64,000 nt of DNA from Lamellibrachia columna (Eukaryota > Annelida > Polychaeta > Sabellida > Siboglinidae): positions 16,059,142-16,123,141 of the forward strand of contig OY759264.1 in the NCBI GenBank assembly GCA_963662155.1, given 5' to 3'. Positions 1 through 46,133 of this stretch are shown one piece after another (positions within the stretch are counted from its first letter, which is position 1; each line of letters begins with the position of its first letter). A program made the position numbers and the translations under genes. The notes beneath the pieces were generated by a model, which worked only from the letters and a program-made list of their open reading frames with translations, was not told where the DNA came from and searched no databases.

Positions 1-19
1 GCTTTAAAATTTTTAGCAA

Positions 20-1300
20 TTTAAAAATAGCTTCAGTATGAGCTGATCTTTTAGATGAGACAAGTGTTCTTACTGTTTTTTTTCTTAACATTTTCAATAT
101 TAGAACACTATGACTCAAATGCACTTCCCCACACATCAATACGATAGGTCAGGTATGGGAATAGAAACGAGTAATACAAAGTGACTAAATATGATTTAGT
201 TAATACTCTTTTGGCTTTGTTGAGAATGCCAAATTTCGAAATTTTATGTTTTACATACACACTACGTTCAGCAGAATTAAGTTTGTTATCAACAGTGAAC
301 CGATAAATGTTGTAGACGATACATGCTTAATAATATTATAAGTAATCTCAAGTTTCGTTGGTTTAGTATATTTTCTGTTGGACGTTCTAAATAGCATGTA
401 GTGAGTCATATCAATGTTAAAAGATAGCTTGTTAGCATTTAACCAAACCCCTACTTTTAGTTAATTTAGTATTCATTTTGTCCGTTTTTCATCTAAATTT
501 TCATCATATATAAATATATTAATGTCACTGGTAAAAAATATAGTAAATACTATATCTGAGATAATAATATATCTTAGCGATATCACTGATATAATTATAA
601 TAAAACTAGTAGTGGTCCTAATAATCTGAGGCACTCCAACAGTGATAGTTTGTTTAGTGGAGCTATTGCTATTGTAATAAACATATTGGCGTATATTAGA
701 TAGATAACTCTTAATTCAATCATTGGCTGAGCCACGTATACCATAAAATTGTAATTTCTGACACACTATCTCATGGTCAACAGTATCGAATGCTTTAGGC
801 AAGTCTAGAAAAAACACCAGCACGATTTGTTTTGTTTTGTAAGGCTTCTGATATTTTGTCAACAATGACCATTAGTGCCCTGGTAGTAGAATGAATTTTC
901 GGAAACCAAATTGATATTTACGAAAGATGTCATGCTTATTAATAACATGTAGCAATCTGTCATACATTAGTCTTTTCAATGTTTTAGAACAATAATTGGC
1001 CGATAGGTAGATAATATATTATTTTCCTTAGTTTTGTAGATAAGCATAATTTTTATTTCATTTGGACATATTTCAGTATTTATAAAGATATTATATAAGT
1101 AGGTTAACGGCTTAATAAAACGTATATATATTTTTAATTTGGTATTATGCAAAATATCATCCCATCCAAGACATGATAATTTGAGATTGAGTTTAAAATG
1201 GTTGACAAATCGTTTTCAATTATCTGCTCAAGTTATATAGTAGTAATACTTTTCAAATGCAACATAGGGTATGTCTGGGTCAGTGGAATAGTTTGTGCTA
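20..1300 (-). mobile_element. Degenerate non-LTR reverse transcriptase relic
   Basis: Reading the minus strand, fragments resemble RT blocks: a 'kAFDTVDHeiL'-like segment near 770-830, a 'GIRG..n' segment near 710-760, and a 'YLTYRIDVWG' thumb-like segment near 120-170. Many stops and frameshifts break it. It differs from the CR1 copies elsewhere in the window. A similar relic lies at about 29.1 kb. Borders are approximate. Confidence 0.45.
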
Positions 1301-1636
1301 GATTAGAACTGACATGTATATATCAATTATTAAGATATTCGTTTATTTGATTTTGTCTGCTGTTATGGGTTGGTGGTTCTTGTTTATTATATATTTTAAC
1401 AGGAACCAAGATTGTTGAGGTTGTGTTTATATTCGTGAAAGAGTCGTATTATGTTCACGTTCACATTTCCTGAGGAAGCCAATAGGTTTACTTTTAAGGA
1501 CCTTATACTTACTTTCGTTATACACTCTTTTTTGTCTTATATGTTCGATGTAGAGTGTTTTCTTTTTTTAAGAAATCGGAATGCGAACACTTTCGTGAGT
1601 TTCGCCCATATCGCGCAAAACTTCTCCGTAACAGGG

Positions 1637-2215
1637 GCTTTAACAAGATTGCTACGCAAACCTACATGTTCCCGGTGGCAAATAGACAAGGAAGCCACTG
1701 GCTTATTGCGAATCGAACAATTTTATCATCTATGCCCGCCCTTACCAGATATCTTTCAATTTTATTTTTTAACATATTCACACTACTAGCATTAAAACAA
1801 TCATGTGAAAGTTTGTTCCATTCATTTATCACCCTCTGTGAGACTTTTTCATGTCCAACCTATACCGTCTTATGTCCAACCTTACCTAATTCTGCTTTGT
1901 CCCTTCTGGTTCTACTGCCTTCTTTAAGTTTGAAGAACCTATTTCTATCAATATCACATAAACATTCACCATTTCAAAGACACTTCTATTTGGTCTCTTC
2001 AGCCAGTTATTCCATTCTATATTCACAAGATATGCTCTCATCTCTTTATATTTGCCTTGGTTGAAGAACCTTTCCTCCTCCGTTGTTTCCACCTCTGGTT
2101 GGTTTCAACACATGTTGAGTAAGGAAACAATCCTGTGTTAAAAGCAGAAACAGATGGTCGTCCCCCAGCACCCTCTAATTATTTCCACTGTATATGACGA
2201 TGGGTAAGATCACCC
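1637..2215 (-). mobile_element. Internally deleted CR1-type LINE copy
   Basis: The left end carries the CR1 3' tail (TAACAAGATT on + strand) and the conserved C-terminal region. Around 1,975-2,000 the frame passes directly from the endonuclease-proximal segment (KYKEMRAYLVNIEWNN) to a late ORF2 segment (FEMVNVY), skipping the whole reverse transcriptase. The right end holds the endonuclease 'gDFNH..IQW' region. ORF2 of the 8.2-12.3 kb copy serves as reference. Confidence 0.75.
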
Positions 2216-2631
2216 ATTATTTGGTTTGATCAGGAATGTTTTGTGTCTACACAAAACAAGAGTATCGATCGGTGGTTTGTTCGGAACACAAGGAGAACAA
2301 AAGTACTTATTCGTGCTGGCGTGTTATGGTTTTCTATTTTTTACTACTAAAAGTTGTACCTTCCAATCTTGTTTTAATTCATTCTTATTGACATGATTGT
2401 ATGAATAGGGAGTATAACATTGTATAATGTTCTTCCCCTATTGTTCTCTTTACATTATCATATAGGGTTTACCTTGATTTGATTTGTATATATTGTAAAG
2501 AGTTACAATACATTTGATTTGATTTGATTTAATATAATAGGCTGCATTTTTCGTTGTGCTTAATATATGATTTGTCCACATGCTCTAAATTTATCTCTTT
2601 CTCGTGTAAACCCGCGATGTTCTCCTTACAG
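2216..2631. other. No recognised gene
   Basis: AT-rich sequence between the CR1 copy and polycystin exon A. It shows a short TTTGATTTGATTT run at about 2,510-2,535 and nothing else recognised. Confidence 0.5.
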
Positions 2632-37601
<34,970 letters not shown>

Positions 37602-38548
37602 CGGCCGACAACAAGCTGAATCCGTGGATGCAGTGGCGATGCAGCGACTGCGGCGGGTCTGTTGGTCACCTCGTTCGGGTACATAGTGTGGTTGATTTTC
37701 ATTCAACACCTTAGCAAATTCTTCATCACCAAATATTCTGTCCAAATGGACATGTCATTGTTGCTAATTCCATTTAATCAGTGTTTCGCTGCAATGAAAC
37801 GTGAGGTGGGACACTTTCTGTTTTTCCACTACCTCGACCAGTGTGAAAGGATAACACACAAAATCCACAAGAACACTTGTTTCCAATGTTCCAAGTCGTT
37901 GCATGCTATCGCCGTTACATTATTTATGTCCCTTTATAATTTCAAAGGAAACAGTTGAAACACCTTTCAAGATACGCAAGAATTTTGAAGCTAGTTTTCA
38001 TTTAAATAAGGATACTCGCCCTGTCCCCCCGTGGCAGGCATCCCATCATACACTTATCGCACGTCACTTTACCACGGGAAATACCGCAGCAAACATTCGT
38101 TTTTCATATTCTCGCTTGTATTGATGGAGTAGTTGCTGTGGCTTGCTGTCAAATCTGTATAGCGTGCAATCATATATAACATCTGTAATAGTTGCATATG
38201 AGTGGATTATTCAGGTTTTGAATGTAGTGTGAGGCATGAAGATGATGCAGCAATGTTGCACCCAATTAAAAAATATAAATATTGTTTTCCAGACGAATGT
38301 CGAATTGTGATGCCAGCTTAGCCAAGCCATCCGCTCGGCGGCAGTCAACCATCGATCACAGCATTTTCACGACGTCTAGGGAGATTCTGGATTACAGGAC
38401 ACGCGGCATTGCTGGTGTGCCACCAGCCTCGTAGTGATCTACATGCCTCTTCGATTTCGGCCGCCGCTGTTGCCGTCTCACGACCGGCGCAAGTGTTAGC
38501 AGCTAACGCAATGAGGGAAGTTGGCAGCGATAAACGAACGTACACTTT
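37602..38548. other. Unassigned; possible decayed coding sequence
   Basis: At 37,650-37,730 the + frame of exon O encodes a hydrophobic run (LLVTSFGYIVWLIFIQH). A GC-richer stretch at 38,290-38,540 has an open frame after an AG but matches no family known to me. Confidence 0.4.
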
Positions 38549-38782
38549 CGATGTTGAATGTTCCATTGTGAACATCAACGCTGACACTCCTGTCCCCCTC
38601 CGTGTCATGTTGAATGTTCCATTGTGAACATCAACGCTGACACTCCTGTCCCCCTCCGTGTCATGTTGAATGTTCAATTGTGAACATCAACGCTGACACT
38701 CCTGTCCCCATCCGTGTCATATTGAATGTTCCAATTGTGAACATCAACGCTGACACTCCTGTCCCCCTCCGTGTCATGTTCG
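38549..38782. repeat. 56-bp tandem repeat, four copies
   Basis: Each unit contains GTTGAATGTTCCATTGTGAA, CATCAACGCTGACACTCCTG and TCCCCCTCCGTGTCAT. The copies are nearly identical, with one A insertion in the last. Confidence 0.93.
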
Positions 38783-39299
38783 TGTTCTTTTTTGGTGTCC
38801 AGTAGGCCTATCGTCGCTTAAATAAGATCATTCATTCGTTGCTATATATTTCAGTGAAGGTTATTCATATGTTGCATAGTGACTAGTGTTACTAAACAAT
38901 CTGACCACTGACAATGGGTCGCGCAATGGCATGGCACAGAACATGGTTACGCATAACAGTTGGCATAAAGAGAATTTTTTATTTTTTACAAATTAACTTC
39001 GAACAATAAAGATATTCAACGCAATGTTATTATTTGACATATATTTACGGTGAAACGAGTTTCCTTCTGTGTTGTGTTCGATGCACTGGAGGTCATCATG
39101 TTTCACGAGAGGTTTGGCGCACTTCGACATCCGATTCGGCAGGCGGGACCATTCATAGGTAGTTATCCAAACATAGGCATGTTTTATCGTTCAAATGAAT
39201 AGGCATTGTGAAAACAATGTAGACAATTATAAACGTCAATTGTATTTTTTATAATTGCCCCGTCACGTCATCGCCACCTCTACTGTCGTATTGAAATGC

Positions 39300-39423
39300 G
39301 TGTCCTTGTAATTTTATAAAGGTACTTGATACATATAATAATAGATAATATTTACGTATTTATATATGTAAATATTATCTATTATTATATGTATCAAGTA
39401 CCTTTATAAAATTACAAGGACAC
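39300..39423. repeat. Perfect 56-bp inverted repeat with 12-bp spacer
   Basis: 39,300-39,355 is the exact reverse complement of 39,368-39,423. Arms start GTGTCCTTGTAATTTTATAA. The spacer is 39,356-39,367. Pairing stops at the next base on the outside. Confidence 0.97.
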
Positions 39424-39699
39424 TTTGAATCTCAGGCGCTAAACTTTCAGCGGTCAGCGTACGACCCAGGAAGAATTCGTAATACTTAATTTTTTTTTTT
39501 AATTCTCCCCACTATTACCTTTCGCAGGAAATAATCTTCGTAGATTTTTCGCAACACTATGCGTGCTTGTACGATTGTTCCAAATTACGTAAACCATCCC
39601 TGCCATAGTTGTGCATGTAGTCCCCCCCCGCACACACTGTCGAACAAATCAGTGAAGGGGTTTACGAAACTTGTAACAATCATAGAAAATATTTTTATT

Positions 39700-39750
39700 A
39701 TGACAGTAATTACCAAGTTTTCCCGTTCGGATGATGGGTAAATTGGCTAG
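39700..39750 (+). mobile_element. Helitron-like 3' end, second copy
   Basis: ACCAAGTTTTCCCGTTCGG, then a partly paired hairpin, AAATTGG and CTAG at 39,747-39,750 followed by T. Weaker hairpin than the copy at 3,749. Confidence 0.4.
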
Positions 39751-39759
39751 TAAGGGGCT

Positions 39760-41274
39760 ATCCATAAATATCCATATCCATGCATTAATTCATAATTCAC
39801 GTGTTTGTGTATCTAATAATAAGATAAATGTGCATGTTTTGTAGGTGTAATATGTGTAATGATGCATGTAGTGAAGACCTCGTGGAGTTCTTCTCTGTAT
39901 TGTTGCACAATCGTGAGTCTGAGTCATGACATACTAAAAGACACACATGTGCCTACCCACACACTAGACATCCTCCCAAGGATTCGTGGTGCTGCCAATG
40001 GGATTATTGGTATCCCAGACACCAATACTGCATGGGAATTCCGATGAATGACTACGTCCTCCTCACGAGTTTTCGGTGACGTTTTTGCAGGGATTGGGAT
40101 GCAACAGGCTGGTATTTTGTAGAACTTTTTGCTGGCACACCAACATTTCGCGCGCCACTGCAGACTTCACCGATGTATGGTAGTGTCCGCGTTCCTTTTC
40201 CGTTGGAACTCAGTTTAAAGGGAAACAAAAGTCATGGTTCTATGCACCAATAATATTTAGTAAAACATAATCATTTGCAACTACAATTAAGAATATCACG
40301 CCAGTGTTTTCCTGGGAAAACCTTGTTGAACACACATCATGTAAATTTATGGGTCGCCCATATTATTAGATAACCCTACGTCACGTGTGCCAAAGTCTAG
40401 CCAAATTCGCTCGACAAATGAAAATATTATTTGTATACACCTATTCGTATATTTGCCAATACGTTGTGGCTTTGCTGTTTGCGTTCAAACTCAACTCATG
40501 TAACGTATGTTGGCCTTTGTTTACTAAACTAGTCTTCTTTCTGGCAAAATAACACGTTTGTTTGAGATTTTCATAGAACTGCGCATGCGCTTATCGGTCT
40601 CGCTGATTAACACGTCAGCGCTCAGTCAACCAGAGAAATGACCAGCATCTCAACCGTTTAGAAGACATTCTGAGTTAACCAGCGGCGTGATATTATTTAT
40701 TTGAGTTTCACATGGTTAGTTTTTATTATTTCCTTTAGGTGCATGGCCCCAAAACCACGACTTTTGTCTCGTTTTAAATATACCCAAAAACTCCCGTCCA
40801 CCACACCACACCTCTGAACGTGACATTCCTTATTGGTGACCCCCTAACTACGGATACCTTCTACAAACTACCAAGTTATCCCGTCCGGAGAACTGGTATA
40901 TTTGCAAGTTTAAATATGATGCATTACATGACCTCACCACTAAGTAACTATTAGTTACACATACGATCGGGATCCTCACTTCGTTATCACTCAACGGAGC
41001 TAGAAAAATCAATTATGACGTCATGATGACGTTCAAACAGCCGAGATGACGCTCTTGAAAAAACGGTTTAAATCTAGCTGAACATCCATGCCAGAGTTGC
41101 TTCTTTGAGAACGAGGGTGGATCATCTGAGACTATGATGTTGAAACGCGTTTCTTGAAAATATACTGCACCGGGCAACTAAAGGATATCGTGCGGGTATG
41201 TAAACACCTCTGTGTGTGACTGTGATGTTCTCTTTGACCGACCTCATTATATTGCACGCAAGAAGGTTGTTGAC
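39760..41274. other. Unassigned intergenic sequence
   Basis: A degenerate third ACCAAGTTATCCCGTCC copy is at 40,879-40,895, ending CAAG instead of CTAG. An open frame at about 40,093-40,251 (+), starting after ttttgcag with DWDATGWYFVELF, matches no family known to me. Confidence 0.4.
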
Positions 41275-42557
<1,283 letters not shown>

Positions 42558-42599
42558 AACTCTTTGTGTCCTTTTTATGTGACACTGTGTTTACAGTTT

Positions 42600-43190
42600 T
42601 ACCCTTGTTGTATCTACCACGCACCTGTTTTGTTTTCACATTGCTACGTAATGTCCGATCATGTCATATTTCCGACATACTTCGTTTCTAGCCGGACATT
42701 TTGGATCACGTGCGATATGATCAGGTTTTCCACATATGTAACATGATCCAGAATTTTGAAGTTTATTTTTGAGGCCAGCCTTGACTCTGACCGTTTGATG
42801 TTGGCCCACCAAATTTCCTCGATTTGTTTTCATAATATGGCACTTTGTTCACCTCTTGTGTCTCCGTATTATTTCTTTCAATTTTCCTGGCATGCAGATC
42901 AGCGTTGTGAACAACAAGATTCGACCACTTGATCTCTGATCATGTTATTTTCCTCAGCCACAACATCGCAGGTAATCGCCAATTGTCTCATTCTGGTTAC
43001 AGACTGGTCGATTGTTTCATCCTCTGTTTTCCCCGCCTGCTTCAACATGTGTCGTTCGAATGGAACGTTTACATTTGGCTTGAAATAATCTGTCATTACA
43101 TTCATCGCTCGATCATAGTCATCGTCCTCACCGAGGTTTTCCAGCGTGAAGAATATCTCTTTATATATTTATCATTCACTCATTTCGATC
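42600..43190 (-). pseudogene. Gypsy-type Gag relic
   Basis: The minus strand encodes YFKPNVNVPFERHMLKQAG, then TRMRQLAITCDV, NMIRDQVV and a zinc-knuckle region (CYICGKPDHIAR and NEVCRKYDMIGHY). This order (capsid-like helices, R.LA..C, IRDQiV, CCHC) is typical of Ty3/Gypsy Gag. Frame breaks, and no pol or LTR was seen nearby. The first knuckle has irregular spacing. Confidence 0.72.
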
Positions 43191-43326
43191 TTACGAAAAG
43201 TCCGCCGCCGTTTTGTCCACTTTGTTCCGAGCTGCGTCGCATCGCCCTTGCTGACAAAATGCGGAATACTGGATATTTCGAGCGCCGCCCCCATTCTAAG
43301 ATTGGTCTTCAGGTCGACGGAATGTT

Positions 43327-43877
43327 AAAATGTATGCTCATCGCCAATGTAGTGTCCGTTATTTAACACTCGTATTTAAAATGTGTGCTCGTCGCCGATG
43401 TAGTGTCCGTTATTTAACACTCGTATTTAAAATGTATGCTCGTTGCCGATGTAGTGTCCGTGATTTAACACTCGTATTTAAAGTGTATGCTCGTCGCCAA
43501 TGTAGTGTCCGTTATTTAACACTCGTATTTAAAATGTGTGCTCGTCGCCGATGTAGTGTCCGTTATTTAACACTCGTATTTAAAATGTATGCTTGTCGCC
43601 AATGTAGTGTCCGTTATTTAACACTCGTATTTAAAATGTGTGCTCGTCGCCGATGTAGTGTCCGTTATGTAACACTCGTATTTAAAATGTATGTTCTTCG
43701 CCAATGTAGTGTCCGTTATTTAACACTTGTATTTAAAATGTGTGCTCGTCGCTGATGTAGTGTCCGTTATTTAACACTCGTATTTAAAATGTGTGCTCGT
43801 CGCCAATGTAGTGTCCGTTATTTAACACTCGTATTTAAAATGTATGCTCGTCGCCAATGTAGTGTCCGTGATTTAAC
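43327..43877. repeat. 51-bp minisatellite, about 11 copies
   Basis: Each unit is 17 codons long and open on the + strand (for example MCARRRCSVRYLTLVFK). Units alternate between a Y/Q form and a C/R form, suggesting a 102-bp higher-order unit. The frame is broken in copy 9. Confidence 0.95.
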
Positions 43878-43884
43878 ATAATAC

Positions 43885-43980
43885 TGCCCATGAATTAGGA
43901 GGAATAGAAGAACAAATAGACATTGGGGTTATAATTGATTCAAACCTAGAATTTGATAAACACATCAACCAATATATACT
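43885..43980 (+). mobile_element. Tiny RT fragment
   Basis: The + strand reads IDIGVIIDSNLEFDKHIN, the 'DLGV.iD..L.f..Hi' block of LINE RTs. Nothing else of the element remains. Confidence 0.5.
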
Positions 43981-45574
43981 TTGAGCTCACGAATATACGT
44001 CCAAAAAAACCAGATCCAAGGGGGCAACTGCCCCTTGCCCCCCACCCCCTGCGGACGCCCATGACTGAGCGGAGCCATTGTCTGGGAGTGTGCGTTGCGT
44101 CCACAAACTCCCCGACAGTGCTGCCACTCAGCATATCACAACTGCCACAACTTTATGATAAATTCAAAATGGACTGTGAAGAGTGGTATAAACGGCCTGG
44201 TTGGCTGCGCAATTGTTATTTACGACTTGTTAGTGATTTACGTCATTTCAACTGTGCACATGCGTATACGCAACATATTTTCAAACAAACACGAACGTTG
44301 TTTTGTTCCTACACACATTTTCAACGCAAACGCTATCCACAATTGTTTGCAACTGAAATTCAGAGATGTATTGACAGCAAATAGGAATTTACCAACTGAA
44401 ATGACGATGTGCAGAATCTGTATATTACATTCACTATGTGGCGCCACTGATTGGGAGTTTGCTGCGTCCAATGAGGGACATTGCAAATTAAACAACGCAC
44501 ACGACACATTAAACACGGCAAACTAAGCACATGACAACTCGGTACTCGTCGCAAGCGGTCGCTGCACGAGCGCTTTTCTTGTTTGTTTAACAATGAATGT
44601 TGCGAAGAATATGTATGTAGAACTCTTCCACAACTACCAGAAGAACTGTAATGGATGGATCCTGGTGTATCAGCCAGAAATGGAGACATTTGAATATTTT
44701 CAAAGGCGAATGGACACGCTTTGGCGTAGATTTGCGGTTTTCTGACGTGCGTGTTCTACGTCACAATCGTTGACGTATAGAATGGCGTGTTGGGTTGTGT
44801 TGTACTCGCAGGTGTTTTGAAATAGTACTGGTTGCCAAGTTTAACTAGATACTGTTGAAGTACATGAAGTACAATGCTTTGTCTGTTTCGTCCAGTGAGC
44901 AGGTGTTAATACAAGACCATGCGTCACAGTCAAAATGATCTGACGAAAAACATTTTTGCAAATCAAATACCATACATATGCAAGTGGCTCCATTGTATTC
45001 ACAGAGCGAGAAAATATGCATAATCGAGGCAGGCCGGTAGAACAGAGTATTATTTCGAATTATTAATTAACTGGATTCTAATGAATTTGTCGGTGTTGTG
45101 GAAATGGAAATATACTACAAGATGTAATATAATATGATATCAAGCAATAGTTGTTTTTATTCCCTTTAATACTGTCCCTCCATCTTTAGTTAGGCCTTCC
45201 TCATCTACTTCTACAATCTAGAAGTTCCCAGACAATGTGTTTCATGCAAACGTAAGTTTAAATACTTTTCAAAGTCACGACATTTGCTTTTTGATACACA
45301 CTCGGTCCCTTTTAATTTCACAGAGTCCGGCAAAACTAACATGCTTATTAGATGTTCGAAGTAAAACAAATGATGTCAAAATATGCATAGTGCAGCATTC
45401 TGTGTTTTTCCTGTCGTGGATCCACAAACTCATTGATATGATACCACCGTATCAACCCAAGATGGTGATGAATGGTGTAAAACAAAGTATCATGAACCAA
45501 TTCCAATGTAACGGAACTGTATATAACATCATTGGATGTTTTCAACAATATATCGTCATCCAAAGTAAGTTATA
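43981..45574. other. Intergenic, no recognised gene
   Basis: Small ORFs on both strands (for example 44,095-44,526 and 45,237-45,575) match no family known to me. This is the 3' flank of AS3MT. Confidence 0.45.
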
Positions 45575-45680
45575 AATGGCAAGTGCACAGGAGAAAGTCA
45601 ACAGTTGTTCTATACGTAGAATGTTTCTCTCAATTTCGGTTTCTAAACATATTCACACTGCTCATAAGGTAACACTTTTA
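45575..45680 (-). mobile_element. CR1-type 3' end fragment
   Basis: Weak copy of the 3'-UTR block: ATGGCAAGTGCACAGGA, CAACAGTTGTTC and TAAACATATTCACACTGCT. Confidence 0.55.
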
Positions 45681-45965
45681 ATAAAATTGTGTGCGTGTGC
45701 GTGCATATATACATACATACAAAACCATTTTGATGTACGATGGCGACGTTAATAATTATATATGATACGTATGCTACCCTTAAATGTAGGCAGCAGAAAA
45801 CATCTTTATGAAGGTATATCAACTACTATTGGCTAGTGACGTTAGTAAGAGTGGTTTGTGTTTAGTGACAGTGCAACAATAATATTCTCTGGTTTAGCTC
45901 TGTGTCCTTGCATGGCTTTGTGCTATTGCCATCAATATCTCTGTCAGCCGAGATTAGGCCATTAT

Positions 45966-46133
45966 TTATTTGCCTCCGCAGCATTTGCTTTCCACCTTGG
46001 CAGTTCCACACTTGCTGCTCTGTCCCTTGTCCCCGGGACAATTGTTGTTTTGTGCCTTGTCACTAGGACAGCATTTGCTTCCATTCTGTTTTCCTTCACG
46101 AGCAACATAGTCAAACGGGTTGACCATCACGAC
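45966..46133 (-). CDS. as3mt: AS3MT exon 8 (Cys-rich C-terminal tail, stop)
   Basis: The acceptor is tttgcag and the exon has 56 codons ending TAA. It encodes VVMVNPFDYVAREGKQ, then a tail with two CC pairs and two single cysteines (NGSKCCPSDK, NNNCPGDKG, SSKCGT, SKCCGGK). A Cys-rich end is usual for AS3MT. AATAAA overlaps the stop codon. The acceptor region is repeated twice upstream with a period of about 85 bp. Confidence 0.88.
   Translation of the reverse strand, partial: VVMVNPFDYVAREGKQNGSKCCPSDKAQNNNCPGDKGQSSKCGTAKVESKCCGGK

Noticed and set aside
1451..2064. ORFs of 112 and 169 codons on the + strand
   Set aside because: They are antisense translations of a CR1 3' end, whose minus-strand frame carries the recognisable blocks.
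39300..39423. Palindrome as a transcription terminator
   Set aside because: Hairpin terminators are a bacterial feature; here the context is animal and intergenic.
43327..43877. CRISPR-like array
   Set aside because: Units are directly adjacent without unique spacers; this is a minisatellite in animal DNA. The same reasoning applies to the 56-bp and 39-bp arrays.
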